DNA of 64,000 bases from Thermococcus litoralis DSM 5473 (GCF_000246985.2 NC_022084.1:2071224-2135223); one strand, 5' to 3'. Counted from the stretch's first letter, positions 27,802 through 37,272 are shown. Notes: generated from the sequence alone by a model not told the origin. Numbers and translations: made by a program.

Positions 27802-28845
27802 ATGGGAAGGATTGAAGCCATCAAAAAGTATTTGGAAGAGAACGAAGTTGAGGCTGCTTTAATAACAAGTGCTCCAAACCTTCTCTACTTCACAAACGCC
27901 GCGCCCTTGGTTGGTGGCTACCTTGTGGTAACCCTGGAGGAAGAAACTCTACTCGTCCCTGAACTCGAGTACGAACAGGCAAAAGAGGAAGCCAGGGTCA
28001 GCGTTGAGAAGTTCAAGAAAATGGACGAGCTCTATGAATACCTCAAGCGCTTTAAATCGCTTGCAGTTGAAGGCAACATGAGCATTTCCTTCCAAAATGC
28101 CTTGAAGGAAAAAGCCGGGGTTAAAGAATTCAAGCTTTTGGACGATGTAATAAAGGAGCTCAGGATGATAAAGAGCGAAGGGGAAATAAAGCTCATCGAA
28201 GACGCATGCAGGTTAGCGGATATAGGGGTTATGACTGCCATAGAGGAGATAAGCGAAGGAAAGCGCGAGAAAGAGATTGCCGCTAAGGTTGAATATGTGA
28301 TGAAACTCGAAGGCGCTGAGAAACCAGCTTTTGACACGATAATTGCAAGCGGTTACCGCTCCGCCCTGCCTCATGGAGTTGCAAGCGACAAGAGGATTGA
28401 GAAAGGAGACCTCGTTGTCATAGATCTTGGAGCCCTATATAGGCACTACAACTCCGACATAACGAGGACAATATTTGTGGGTACTCCAAATGAAAAGCAA
28501 AAGGAGATTTATGAGATAGTTCTCGAAGCTCAAAAGAAAGCCGTCGAAGCTGCAAAGCCGGGAATGACTGCAAAAGAACTCGACAGCGTTGCGAGAAAGG
28601 TAATAGAGGAGTACGGCTATGGTGACAAGTTCATCCATTCCCTTGGACATGGGATAGGACTTCAGGTTCATGAGTGGCCTAGAGTTTCTCAGCAAGATGA
28701 GACCGTGCTGAAAGAGGGCATGGTAATCACGATAGAGCCGGGGATATATATTCCAAAGTTTGGCGGCGTTAGGATTGAGGATACCGTCGTTATAACAAAG
28801 AACGGTGCGAAAAGATTAACAAAAACAGACAGGGAGCTTATTTGA
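27802..28845 (+). CDS. pepQ: Xaa-Pro dipeptidase (prolidase)
   Basis: M24 pita-bread metallopeptidase splitting dipeptides with C-terminal proline. The five metal ligands are in place: VVIDLGALYRHYNSDITRT (two Asp), HSLGHGIGLQVHEWP (His), ITIEPGIYIP (Glu) and GGVRIEDTVV (Glu). Full length is about 348 aa, as in P. furiosus. ATG 27802 follows GGTGA at 27792-27796; the earlier GTG is part of that site. Confidence 0.94.
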   Translation: MGRIEAIKKYLEENEVEAALITSAPNLLYFTNAAPLVGGYLVVTLEEETLLVPELEYEQAKEEARVSVEKFKKMDELYEYLKRFKSLAVEGNMSISFQNALKEKAGVKEFKLLDDVIKELRMIKSEGEIKLIEDACRLADIGVMTAIEEISEGKREKEIAAKVEYVMKLEGAEKPAFDTIIASGYRSALPHGVASDKRIEKGDLVVIDLGALYRHYNSDITRTIFVGTPNEKQKEIYEIVLEAQKKAVEAAKPGMTAKELDSVARKVIEEYGYGDKFIHSLGHGIGLQVHEWPRVSQQDETVLKEGMVITIEPGIYIPKFGGVRIEDTVVITKNGAKRLTKTDRELI

Positions 28846-28878
28846 GCCTTAATGGGGCTTTGGCTTTTTCTTTTTATC

Positions 28879-30147
28879 CTATAACTTCCCCATGAGGTAT
28901 GTCGAGGTTGCCTTTGTAACCTTTACCCTCACGAATTCTCCAATGGGGGCATCGGGAAGTATTATATCCTTATAGTTCATTGTCCTTCCTTCTATTCCTC
29001 CTTTTTCTCCCGGAGAGTGTGTCAAAACTTCTACTTCTCTGCCTATGTATCTTTTGTTTATCTCGTAGCTTATTGAAAGCCTTAATCTGTGCAGATAGCG
29101 GGAGCGTTCCTTTACCTTCCACCCAACTATTTGTCCTTCCATCTTTGCCGCTAATGTTCCAGGTCTTGGCGAAAAGCGTGAAACGTTTATCTTGTCCGGT
29201 TTTATCCTCTTAACCAGCTCTACCGTATTCTGGAAGGCTTCTTCGCTTTCTCCTGGAAAACCAACTATTATATCGGTGTTCAAGTTGAGGTCTTTGATGT
29301 GCTTTCTGAATTCTTTAACTATTTCTTCAAACTCCTCAACCGTATATGTTCTTCCCATTTTCCTTAGAATTTCATTGTCGCCGCTCTGCACCGGCAAATG
29401 CAGGAACTTGTATATTTTCTCATCCTTGTAAACCTCTACAAGCTCATCTAGTATTTTGATTGCATTGTTGGGGTTCATCATACCAACCCTTACCCTAAAA
29501 TCGCCCTCTATTGCCGTAATCTCATCCAAAAGCTTTGCCAGGTTTGTGCCTATGTCGAAGCCATAGCAACCGGTGTCTTCGCTTGAGAGCTGAATCTCCT
29601 TATATCCCTTGGCCAAAGCTTCCTTGACCCATTTCACAATGAGCTCGGGTTTATAGCTTTTCAATACTCCCCTTGCAAATCTTGTGGCACAATACGTGCA
29701 GGCATTCAAGCACCCTTCGCTTATCGGAACTACAAAAACAACGCCTCCCTTCCAAATTCTGGGGAGTTCTAGTTTGTCAATGCTCCTCTCTTTCCACCCT
29801 TCAACACTGATTAGCTTTTCTCCCTTCTCTGCCAATTGTATGGCTTCAACAATTCTGTCTATGCTTTTAACCCCAAGAATTCCAGAGGCTCTCTCATCTA
29901 TTGCATCTGGATTAACGTGTGGCAAACAGCCCGTCACTATTACCCTTTTTCCACTATCAATGAGCTCTTTAATCCTCTTGCTCATGTGCTTTTCCGTTGG
30001 GTCTTTGACGGCACAGGTGTTAACAACAACATACTCCGCACTATCCAACTCCGCTATCTCATAGCCCGCTTTGAGCAGCAGGGCTTCCATAATCTCTGCA
30101 TCTGCCTTGTTCCTTGTGCACCCATAAGTTTCTATGTGAACTCTCAT
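28879..30147 (-). CDS. tRNA t6A37 methylthiotransferase, archaeal MtaB/CDKAL1 type
   Basis: Radical SAM enzyme that adds a methylthio group to t6A at position 37 of tRNAs reading ANN codons. The N-terminal MTTase domain has IETYGCTRNKAD, NTCAVKDPTE and TGCLPHVNPD, supplying three cluster cysteines. The radical SAM CxxxCxxC is in SEGCLNACTYCATR near 145-157, and a TRAM domain ends the chain (GREVEVLTHSPGEKGGIEGRTMNYK). A TATA box (minus-strand TTTTTAAATG near 30167-30176) lies so close to ATG 30147 that the mRNA is likely leaderless. Confidence 0.9.
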   Translation of the reverse strand: MRVHIETYGCTRNKADAEIMEALLLKAGYEIAELDSAEYVVVNTCAVKDPTEKHMSKRIKELIDSGKRVIVTGCLPHVNPDAIDERASGILGVKSIDRIVEAIQLAEKGEKLISVEGWKERSIDKLELPRIWKGGVVFVVPISEGCLNACTYCATRFARGVLKSYKPELIVKWVKEALAKGYKEIQLSSEDTGCYGFDIGTNLAKLLDEITAIEGDFRVRVGMMNPNNAIKILDELVEVYKDEKIYKFLHLPVQSGDNEILRKMGRTYTVEEFEEIVKEFRKHIKDLNLNTDIIVGFPGESEEAFQNTVELVKRIKPDKINVSRFSPRPGTLAAKMEGQIVGWKVKERSRYLHRLRLSISYEINKRYIGREVEVLTHSPGEKGGIEGRTMNYKDIILPDAPIGEFVRVKVTKATSTYLMGKL

Positions 30148-30245
30148 CGCAATCCAATCCCTTAGAGCATTTAAAAAGATATGGTAGCAAAGATGGGTAT
30201 TTAAACTTCCGGGAGAATTGAAAATGATGCGGGATGATTAGGCTT

Positions 30246-30437
30246 TTAGATTTTTGACCTCTTATCAAAAAGCCATAATATGAACCCTATCAAGCCCACA
30301 AAGGCTACCATTCCAATCATTGTTATCAATATGTTGGTGTATGTTGCAAGGACTCTCGTGAGGATTATTAGGAACGCCATTGCAACGGCAAGGCCTATGA
30401 TCAAGAAGAGAGTCCCAAACTCTTCCAGTATTCTCAT
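30246..30437 (-). CDS. Small two-helix membrane protein
   Basis: Sixty-three residues with two hydrophobic segments (LFLIIGLAVAMAFLIILT and ILITMIGMVAFVGLIGFILWLF) and a basic tail. ATG 30437 is preceded by AAGGGGT, and a minus-strand TATA box (TTAAATAAAA near 30468-30478) gives it its own promoter. Function unknown. It stands alone between the methylthiotransferase and the high-GC segment. Confidence 0.65.
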   Translation of the reverse strand: MRILEEFGTLFLIIGLAVAMAFLIILTRVLATYTNILITMIGMVAFVGLIGFILWLFDKRSKI

Positions 30438-30547
30438 ATTCTGAACCCCTTCCCAATTGTGGACTCTTTTTTATTTAAGGTTTAGGAAAAGGCTTAATAC
30501 ATACATAAAACAAAAACTATTTGAGGAATCTTGATGGGGTGTTCCCG

Positions 30548-31339
30548 ATGGAAAAACCGCTCTTAAAGCTCCTCTCTTTAAGGGGAAAAAAATCTCTCAT
30601 AACTGGCGCGGCCTCTGGGATTGGGAGGGCAACAGCACTCCGCTTCGCCGAGGCCGGGGCGTCACTTGAGCTGGTTGACATAGACGAGCTGGGCCTCAAA
30701 GGCGTCAAGAAGGAGGCCGAAGAGTTCGGCGTAGAGGTGAACATCCACCGCGTTGACCTCTCGCGTAAGGTCGAGATCGATGCCCTCTGGAAGGCCCTTG
30801 AGGGGAGAGAACCCGACATCCTCGTCAACAACGCGGGCGTCTACTGGTTCAGGGACTTTACCGAAGTTAATGAGGACTTCTATGAGAGGGTGATGAACAT
30901 CAACCTCCACTCCGTCTTCTGGATGTGCCAGCACTTCGTGAGGGCAAGGAAAGATGAAGGCGGCGTTATCGTCAACGTTAGCTCCATCGAGGCATTCCTG
31001 CCCTTCGCGAGGGGCCTCGTCCACTACGACGCTGCAAAGCTGGGAGTCGTCGCCCTCACGAGGGCCATAGCCAGGGAGTACGGGAAGAAGATAAGGGCCA
31101 ACGTCGTCGTCCCAGGGGGTATAGAGACGGAGGGTGTAAAGAAACTCAAAAAGGAGGCGATAATGAAGTTCGACACCGAGAAGATTGGCATATCCTTCCA
31201 CTTCAACGCACGCCTTCCGATGGGCCGCTTTGGAGAGCCCGATGAAGTGGCGAGAGTAATCCTCTTCCTCGCGAGCGATTTGGCGAGCTACGTGAACGGG
31301 GCAATAGTTCCCGTAGACGGGGGCTTTCTGTCCACATAG
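30548..31339 (+). CDS. Short-chain dehydrogenase/reductase, high-GC
   Basis: NAD(P)-dependent SDR of about 263 aa: cofactor loop TGAASGIGRA near 19-28, Asp in VDIDE suggesting NAD(H), NNAGVYWF, catalytic Ser in NVSSIEAF, YDAAK with Tyr and Lys, and PGGIETEG. It ends SYVNGAIVPVDGGF as in 3-oxoacyl-ACP reductase-like enzymes; the substrate is unknown. ATG 30548 follows GGGGTG. From about 30,600 the GC content jumps well above that of its neighbours, which is a sign of transfer or recombination. Confidence 0.85.
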   Translation: MEKPLLKLLSLRGKKSLITGAASGIGRATALRFAEAGASLELVDIDELGLKGVKKEAEEFGVEVNIHRVDLSRKVEIDALWKALEGREPDILVNNAGVYWFRDFTEVNEDFYERVMNINLHSVFWMCQHFVRARKDEGGVIVNVSSIEAFLPFARGLVHYDAAKLGVVALTRAIAREYGKKIRANVVVPGGIETEGVKKLKKEAIMKFDTEKIGISFHFNARLPMGRFGEPDEVARVILFLASDLASYVNGAIVPVDGGFLST

Positions 31340-31377
31340 AGGGCATACAGCCAATTATGACGCACCATAACTCAAGA

Positions 31378-32880
31378 TCATCGCTCCCCATCGTTTCTCC
31401 GTCTAAGGATGACGACCGCCACCAACGCGGCAATAGCAGCAAGACCGCCCGTGATAACTGCCCCCAGCGGAATGCCACTCCTTGGTTTTTCATACAGCGC
31501 CGAAAGCATCTCCTGAGTTAGGTCGCTGAACTGGCCGTTCTTAAAGGCGTACACGCTATCATCGCCGAACACCAACCACTCTCCGCAGCAAAAAGCCACC
31601 CTGTACTCGCTGCCTTTGAGGGAACTCGGCAGCTCAACGCTCTCCCCCGATGTGAGGTTAAAGACGTGGGTCAGATTAAAAAAGAGAACCGAGCTTCCGC
31701 CGGAGACCACAAGAGGGAATCCCGATTCGACTTTCAATCCTGATAGAGTCCACCAGGGCCAGTCAGCCCCGAAACTCCCGTAGTCCCTCACGTACGCTAT
31801 CCTAACAACTGAATCGTTGACGTTCAGGGAGTTTACAGGAACGAGTGAGAGGTTCCTGAGCTCGAACAGCTCAAGCCTTAGGCTGGCCCCCTCGGAATTC
31901 CCGAAAATCGGGGTGGTCGATAGGATGTAGCCCTTATTGGATGTCACTAACGCGTGGAGTTCAGTGTAGTCGTTTTCGTCTTCAAAAGTGCGAATTTTGA
32001 TAAAATCCGTACCGTTGAACACCCAGACTGCCACAGTAGAACCGTTTTGGGATTCTCCAAAGAGTATCGGGCTCCCGATCCAGAAATCGGGTAGATAAAT
32101 TCCCGCGTTTTCTGGAGTCCTGTTTTCTAGCCTCCTATTGTAAGTCAAAACCAGCGACGAGTTCTCGATGGTGAACATTCTAACCCATCCACCGTCCGCC
32201 GAGGCTACCAGGAAGGTTCTGTTACCATCAACGGCTATTTCAGTTGAGTACCAGCCTGTTTCGCTAATTTTGCGCTTCGTGAGAATGTTCCCATTCTCAT
32301 CAACCAGATAGATCCAGAAATCAGATGCGACCAGCCAGGCGTTGAGCTGGGGCACCCACCTCTCAAGCCCCGTGACGTTGAGGGGTACGATGGTTCCATC
32401 CTTCAGGAGGTAGTCCCTGAACTCGTAGGAACACTCCCCGTGCGCGAGGTCGTCGTTTGGTCCTGCCCCTAGGAAGGTGATGTAGTACTCCCCGCCGTTC
32501 CAGGCGATGTCAAGGTCGTTGTCGGTGCACGCACTTCCCCCACGGAAGGTGTGTACGAGCTTGAACTTGCCGTGGCGGTAGAGATAGAGCTCCACCGTTA
32601 CGGTGTCCCCCTTCTGGAGGAGCCAGTATTTTCCATTCCAGTGCCTCACGATGTACTCCCCGCCGAAGGGGAGCCTCTCAGCCTTAAAGGAGCGGCCGTC
32701 GTAAACCACGCCGTAGAACCCGTTCGAGGTTTCGTTGAGGAGCAGAAACGCAATTTTATCGCCTGCCGGGTAGGCGTTCACGATTTTTAGGCTGTTCTCA
32801 ATGCCCAGCGCCGGAGTGGGACTCAGAAGCAGGAGAATGAAAATAGAAGCGAGGGCAGCGCAGGTCACCAATCGGGGCAT
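31378..32880 (-). CDS. Secreted, C-terminally membrane-anchored protein of unknown function
   Basis: Five hundred residues. N-terminal signal peptide (CAALASIFILLLLSPTPALG), a long extracellular part of repeated beta-rich blocks with several Asn-X-Ser/Thr sites (LNETSNG, ENSSLVL, FNLTHVFNLTSG), and a C-terminal helix (GAVITGGLAAIAALVAVVIL) before a basic RRRNDGER tail. The pattern hints at a beta-propeller on the cell surface, but no domain is certain. Codon use is GC-rich, like the neighbouring SDR. Confidence 0.75.
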   Translation of the reverse strand: MPRLVTCAALASIFILLLLSPTPALGIENSLKIVNAYPAGDKIAFLLLNETSNGFYGVVYDGRSFKAERLPFGGEYIVRHWNGKYWLLQKGDTVTVELYLYRHGKFKLVHTFRGGSACTDNDLDIAWNGGEYYITFLGAGPNDDLAHGECSYEFRDYLLKDGTIVPLNVTGLERWVPQLNAWLVASDFWIYLVDENGNILTKRKISETGWYSTEIAVDGNRTFLVASADGGWVRMFTIENSSLVLTYNRRLENRTPENAGIYLPDFWIGSPILFGESQNGSTVAVWVFNGTDFIKIRTFEDENDYTELHALVTSNKGYILSTTPIFGNSEGASLRLELFELRNLSLVPVNSLNVNDSVVRIAYVRDYGSFGADWPWWTLSGLKVESGFPLVVSGGSSVLFFNLTHVFNLTSGESVELPSSLKGSEYRVAFCCGEWLVFGDDSVYAFKNGQFSDLTQEMLSALYEKPRSGIPLGAVITGGLAAIAALVAVVILRRRNDGER

Positions 32881-32931
32881 TTCTCCCTCACCAAGCTAAC
32901 ATTCCTTAGGTTAGTACCGTAGTAGTAAGCT

Positions 32932-34071
32932 CTATTGGGCCATTTTTCTCGTTAGAACAATTCCTAAGACCAACCCAATACAGACACCTATGAGGCCAAC
33001 CCAAAGCTCGTTTCCCAGAGGCCTCGACGTGCAGGGAGTCGTAACGGGCCTTTTCATAGGTGTGGGATTAAAAGGCCCGACACTGTCCTCCAGTTTGATG
33101 TATGGGGAAGCACCAGAAAATCTCAGCAGAGAAAATGCTCTTGTTGTGTTTTTCTCAAGATTGTACTGGAAAACTTCATAAGGTGGTACCTCCCTAATGT
33201 CAGTTGTATTTAGAAGGATGCTATAGGTTTTTTTGCCCACCTGCGAATGAGTGACCACATACCTCAGACGGCCATTCTCCGGCAACATAAAAATTTGAAA
33301 ATTGTCTGGGTATAAGTAAATCACCTTTGGGTCAATCGGGAAGCAGTACTCCTCGCCTTCTAACTCTCCTTTGCTACAGTTGATAAGGTTTGGAGCCGCT
33401 ACTGTGATTGAGGTGAGGTTCATGCCAAGCCGCTCATTTATCCACCCAACAGGAATTTTCCAGGAATAATCGGCCCAATTGGCCCCATAAGCAGGGTCAA
33501 CGTAGCTTATTGTGAAGTTGGCAAGGAAAAAGTTTCCCTTATTTATGGCTTCAGTTTGAATGCCAGAGGTGGAAGCCAAACGGGATGGCTTTGAGACGTA
33601 CTCAATATGGGAGCTATTAAACGCAAGATATGCACTTTTCAGATTGCTTTCGTTAATAGTACAACCCATCGAACCGAAGAAAGCCTTAAGTGCTGGATTT
33701 TTCTCTCCAAAATCAAAACCTAGGTACCAACTTCTCAACCCATCGTCATAAAACACCGCTGGGCTCCCGTTTCCACTTCCCTCATACAAGAGATATGCAC
33801 CCGAAGCATTAATGTAAAAGACGTATTTCACTCTTCTTACCTCTGTGGTTCCATTGTAGTGCCCAAGCACCAAGGCTGAGATATTGAAGTCCGGAGTAAG
33901 TGGAAACACATATTCGACAACCCATACAGTCGCAACTGAATCCTCAGAACCTACGGTAACATTTGCCTCAACATTGAGCATGAGCCCGTTCTTCCCGGCG
34001 AGTGCAGGCGGATAAAGGGACACCATAAACAGAAAAAGTAAGGAGACGACCAATGGTTTAACGCTTGACAT
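32932..34071 (-). CDS. Secreted, C-terminally membrane-anchored protein of unknown function
   Basis: Signal peptide (PLVVSLLFLFMVSLYPPALA), an extracellular part of about 320 residues with many Asn-X-Ser/Thr sites, and a C-terminal helix (LWVGLIGVCIGLVLGIVL) with a short TRKMAQ tail. Same architecture as the gene after it, though I see no clear sequence similarity between them. No family recognised. It starts 11 bases after the frameshifted DUF4855-like gene, so these genes may be one transcript. Confidence 0.72.
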   Translation of the reverse strand: MSSVKPLVVSLLFLFMVSLYPPALAGKNGLMLNVEANVTVGSEDSVATVWVVEYVFPLTPDFNISALVLGHYNGTTEVRRVKYVFYINASGAYLLYEGSGNGSPAVFYDDGLRSWYLGFDFGEKNPALKAFFGSMGCTINESNLKSAYLAFNSSHIEYVSKPSRLASTSGIQTEAINKGNFFLANFTISYVDPAYGANWADYSWKIPVGWINERLGMNLTSITVAAPNLINCSKGELEGEEYCFPIDPKVIYLYPDNFQIFMLPENGRLRYVVTHSQVGKKTYSILLNTTDIREVPPYEVFQYNLEKNTTRAFSLLRFSGASPYIKLEDSVGPFNPTPMKRPVTTPCTSRPLGNELWVGLIGVCIGLVLGIVLTRKMAQ

Positions 34072-34082
34072 TTATATCCCCT

Positions 34083-34965
34083 CTAATCAATGTAGCCCGG
34101 ACAGTGTTCTTTCATAACCACTAGGTTCTGGATATCTGTCCCATAATAGTACGCTTTTTGAGGATAATTTCCAAAGTACTTCACATACTCGCAAGCCCTA
34201 CTCATGCACTCCCCAGCGCTCTTGTTATCAAAGCACTTTCCGCGTTGGACTCCACTGTCACACTCCATCTCAACAAAAAGATTACTTAGAGCATGTCCAT
34301 TCTTGAATGATTTGAAAAGGTAGCTCCATTCATTGAAATCATTAGTTTTTCCTTGATAGTAATTTGGCTGGGCAAAGACGTACGTGAAATATTCAGCAAT
34401 TACCTTTATATCGGTGTGCTCTAAATTTATTCCTTCGTGAGCATACGGTATCCAGATGAACTGCTGACCCCAGTCCTTTATCTTCTCAGAGAGAGCACTT
34501 ATATCGTTCTTGTGGACCACCTCTCGCACAACCTGCCAGGGGAATTCTAAGTTCCAGTAGAACCCCCCTCTGAAGTCCTCCTGTGTTGGTATAGATTCCA
34601 TCGATCCACCCCCTCCAGTAATCTATACCCCTAACGGCGGGCTTTATGGTGTAATTCGAGTTCTTAAAGAGCTCCCACTGCTCTTTATTATCCCTGACGA
34701 GTACGGGAATCTCGACGAGGTAGGGGAGTTCGGGGTTTACCTTTTGTTCCAGCCATTGTGCCAGTTGCTTGCCGTCGTTGTAGCCATTATCGTAGGAGTA
34801 ACCGCTCATCGGCATCTGCCCATACTCTCCATCCCTACCAGGGGCATGGAGGACTATCATGTAGTCAAACCCGAGATCCCTCAGCTTAGAGGTCGGCATG
34901 TTGGTATCAAAGGTCGCGTAGTTTCCATACTGCGGCTTGAAATACCACAGTGCATACGTCGTCAT
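34083..34965 (-). pseudogene. DUF4855-like protein, split by a frameshift in a six-base homopolymer
   Basis: The first part reads MTTYALWYFKPQYGNYATF to DGIYTNTGGLQRG, then slips into VLLELRIPL. Taking one base from the C6 run at 34563-34568 (G6 on the coding strand) gives LQRGFYWNLEFPWQVV and continues to GYID, with FIWIPYAHEG and YVFAQPNYYQGK, which resemble DUF4855 (glycosidase-like) proteins. The intact protein would be about 293 aa. Start ATG 34965 follows GGTGGT; there is no signal peptide. Sequencing error, decay and slippage control all remain possible. Confidence 0.7.
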
Positions 34966-35115
34966 GATACCACCCCACTTAGTTTTTACCCAATATCATT
35001 ATAATTTTTTTGGATTCAGCATTGCAATGATTTGATGGAATTTATGTTTTGAAAATTAGACTCTTAGACTAGGTGTCAAACTAAAATGCAATCAGAATAA
35101 GAGGGGAAACGTTGA

Positions 35116-36015
35116 TTACAGCATGAAAGGCACCTCAGCACCTTCTCCCCTCTCGATCTTGTGCAGCTCCCTCCTGTAGGCCTCAAGCGGCCTATCTTCA
35201 ACCTTAAGGTAGCCGGCGAAGGTCTTTGGTCTCTTCTCAAGCTCGTCGAAGAACTCCGGGTAGCGCTTGTCGCGAACTATGTGGTGGTCAAGGATTATCT
35301 CCGCATCTGTCTCGCGGATTATCTCGTTGAGGTTCTTAACGCCGGTTTCCCACGATCCCGTTGCTCTCGGGCCGAGATAAGTTGGGGGCCCGCCGGTTAT
35401 GAGCAAATCCGGGTTCTTCTCGACTATCCACTCTACGGCCTTTCTGTTCAACAGCTGGATATCGCTTGCGTGGATTACCCTTTTGGAGCCATCGTCGATG
35501 AGAACCATCACGACGAAGCCGAGCTTACTTCCCTCGCTTCCATGCGGTACTGCCGGTGAAAACTCGATTGTAACGCCGCCAAGGTCGAAGCTCCTTCCGT
35601 CAGCGTACTCTATCTTTTTCGCTATTTTTTCTGCCTCCTTAAGGAAAGCCCAAGCCCTCTTTCTCTGGCTGAAGTTTATGTTCTCTTTAGGGTGCTTTAT
35701 AAGGAGGATTTTCTCAGTGTAGAGTTCCTTCGCTTTTTCGGGAGAAGAGCTTTCGTAAATTCCCTCAAAGAAAGGAGTGTGGTGGTCGTAGTGGTAGTGA
35801 GAGATTGTTATTATCTGGGCTTTTTTTGAATAACGCTGTATCTTTTCCCTTGCCTTTTGCAGGGCTTCAAGCTCTGCTTTAGCTGGAGGTAAGGAATAAC
35901 GTTTTGGACCTAATGCCGCTCCAGGATCGATAAGAATGCCTACTTTTCCAATCTCTAAGAAAGTTGCGAGGCTTCTAACACCGAGGCTTTCAGAGGCAAG
36001 TGGAATGATCTTCAT
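35116..36015 (-). CDS. Metallo-beta-lactamase-fold hydrolase, UPF0282 family
   Basis: About 300 aa with the metal motif TISHYHYDHHTP (HxHxDH) near 75, later His in AVPHGSEG, Asp in IHASDIQLL and His in ILDHHIVRD. Substrate unknown; relatives in archaea are uncharacterised. The gene is a mosaic: bases 35116 to about 35600, encoding the C-terminal half, are GC-rich, while the first half is AT-rich like the rest of the window. The protein frame is intact across the junction. Confidence 0.85.
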   Translation of the reverse strand: MKIIPLASESLGVRSLATFLEIGKVGILIDPGAALGPKRYSLPPAKAELEALQKAREKIQRYSKKAQIITISHYHYDHHTPFFEGIYESSSPEKAKELYTEKILLIKHPKENINFSQRKRAWAFLKEAEKIAKKIEYADGRSFDLGGVTIEFSPAVPHGSEGSKLGFVVMVLIDDGSKRVIHASDIQLLNRKAVEWIVEKNPDLLITGGPPTYLGPRATGSWETGVKNLNEIIRETDAEIILDHHIVRDKRYPEFFDELEKRPKTFAGYLKVEDRPLEAYRRELHKIERGEGAEVPFML

Positions 36016-36068
36016 GGAGACACCTTAAGTTTTAGGCTTTTGATTTTCTTAAACTTAACTTTGAAGTT

Positions 36069-36094
36069 ATAACTTTTAACTTATGACTTAAAAG
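36069..36094. terminator. AT-rich inverted repeat between two genes
   Basis: AACTTTTAA and TTAAAAGTT, separated by CTTATGAC, form a 9-bp stem in the gap between the DUF835 gene and the UPF0282 gene downstream of it. It may end transcription of the DUF835 gene or be a regulator site for the UPF0282 gene. A related AT-rich sequence (AACTTTTAAGTTATAAGTT) lies near 19697-19715, also between two genes. Confidence 0.35.
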
Positions 36095-36096
36095 TT

Positions 36097-37161
36097 CTAA
36101 CTGAAAATGCGCCTTAGGATTGCAAGCTGACGTTTGTCCCAGGCATTCTCTTCAATAACTACAAGAAGCACTCCATTGTTTATTACTGCAAAGTCCTTTA
36201 ATGCAGCTAAAAATTTTACAATGGACTCAAACCCATTGTACATTGCCAGATACTCCAGGCAATCTATTACCACCACACCTTCGAGACCTTTTTCCTTTGC
36301 TTCTCTGAAGTACTCACTTGTCATCTGAGCCATGTAGGCAAGATTTGTAGGGGAAATCCTATTTTCTCGCTCCTCGGTGCTTAGGTAGTAGGCATTCCAT
36401 TTTTCTGGAACGTTTAAGCTTCTAACAAATGCCAGAACCGGGTAATCCTTAAGAGTCTCCTTTATTTGCTCGTACTCGTTTGGAGTTATAAGTCTAGCAC
36501 CGGGCTCCAAAACAACCTTTAGTTCCACAGGCTCCTCAAAGAACAAAAATTCTCTGGAAGTTATGAGGTTTATCATGAAGAGTGCCATGCCTACAGAGAG
36601 TGCAGTGCCGAGAAATATCCATACAAAACTAAGATGTGGGAAGCTTAACCTTACTGGATAGAGGAGGACGAAGATACCAAATGCAATTGTCAAAATACCG
36701 AGATGAAGACTGCTCTTTTTCTTTTTACCTATCGCCAAGAAGACGAAGCCAGAAAACAAAAAGAATATTCCTGAGAGAACGACAAACGGCATCTCGATAG
36801 AGGAAAAACCACACGAGAGCCCTAGATGAGCTAAGAATATCCCGTAAAGTGCAAAGATTGGAGGAATAATCCCTATTAGCTCCAGCCTTATTGATGTTTT
36901 AATGTCCCCATACTCTTTGAGGTACACTAGGGCTCCATATATCAGAGTCCCTGAGAAGAAAGAGTAAAAGAGTGCAACCCCCTCTTTATTTCCGGTATAA
37001 AAAGCCACCTGCATTAGTATGAAAAACACCCATGCAGCTGACCAAAAAAGGAGAGCTTTTATTTTGTGCATTAAATACGTGTGAAATAACACTCCTAAGG
37101 TTCCAGTAGCTATGAATACACTTAAGACATAAACAAACAGAGCCAGGTATCCTTCGTTCAT
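36097..37161 (-). CDS. Seven-helix membrane protein with C-terminal DUF835 domain
   Basis: Residues 1-200 hold about seven hydrophobic helices. Residues 220-354 form a DUF835 domain (LEPGARLITPNEYEQIKETL, LAYMAQMTSEYFREAKEKGLEGVVVIDCLEYL, KFLAALKDFAVINNGVLLVVIEENAW), a family expanded in Thermococcales and thought to act in signalling because it pairs with sensor or membrane parts. Function unproven. No obvious operon partner. Confidence 0.83.
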   Translation of the reverse strand: MNEGYLALFVYVLSVFIATGTLGVLFHTYLMHKIKALLFWSAAWVFFILMQVAFYTGNKEGVALFYSFFSGTLIYGALVYLKEYGDIKTSIRLELIGIIPPIFALYGIFLAHLGLSCGFSSIEMPFVVLSGIFFLFSGFVFLAIGKKKKSSLHLGILTIAFGIFVLLYPVRLSFPHLSFVWIFLGTALSVGMALFMINLITSREFLFFEEPVELKVVLEPGARLITPNEYEQIKETLKDYPVLAFVRSLNVPEKWNAYYLSTEERENRISPTNLAYMAQMTSEYFREAKEKGLEGVVVIDCLEYLAMYNGFESIVKFLAALKDFAVINNGVLLVVIEENAWDKRQLAILRRIFS

Positions 37162-37272
37162 ATGACCACACCATATTTGAAGTAATTCACATTGAAGTGT
37201 GGAAAAGGATTAAAAAAGTTTTGGTCAAAAGGGAAAAAGATTTTTAATTCCATTTTCTCTGGATATTATCGA

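Noticed and set aside
30662-31354. A 230-codon open frame on the strand opposite the SDR gene, with CPLCG and YCPVH near its start
   Set aside because: It lies wholly against a gene with complete SDR motifs. High GC makes long antisense frames common, and it has no ribosome binding site or family match past the first residues.
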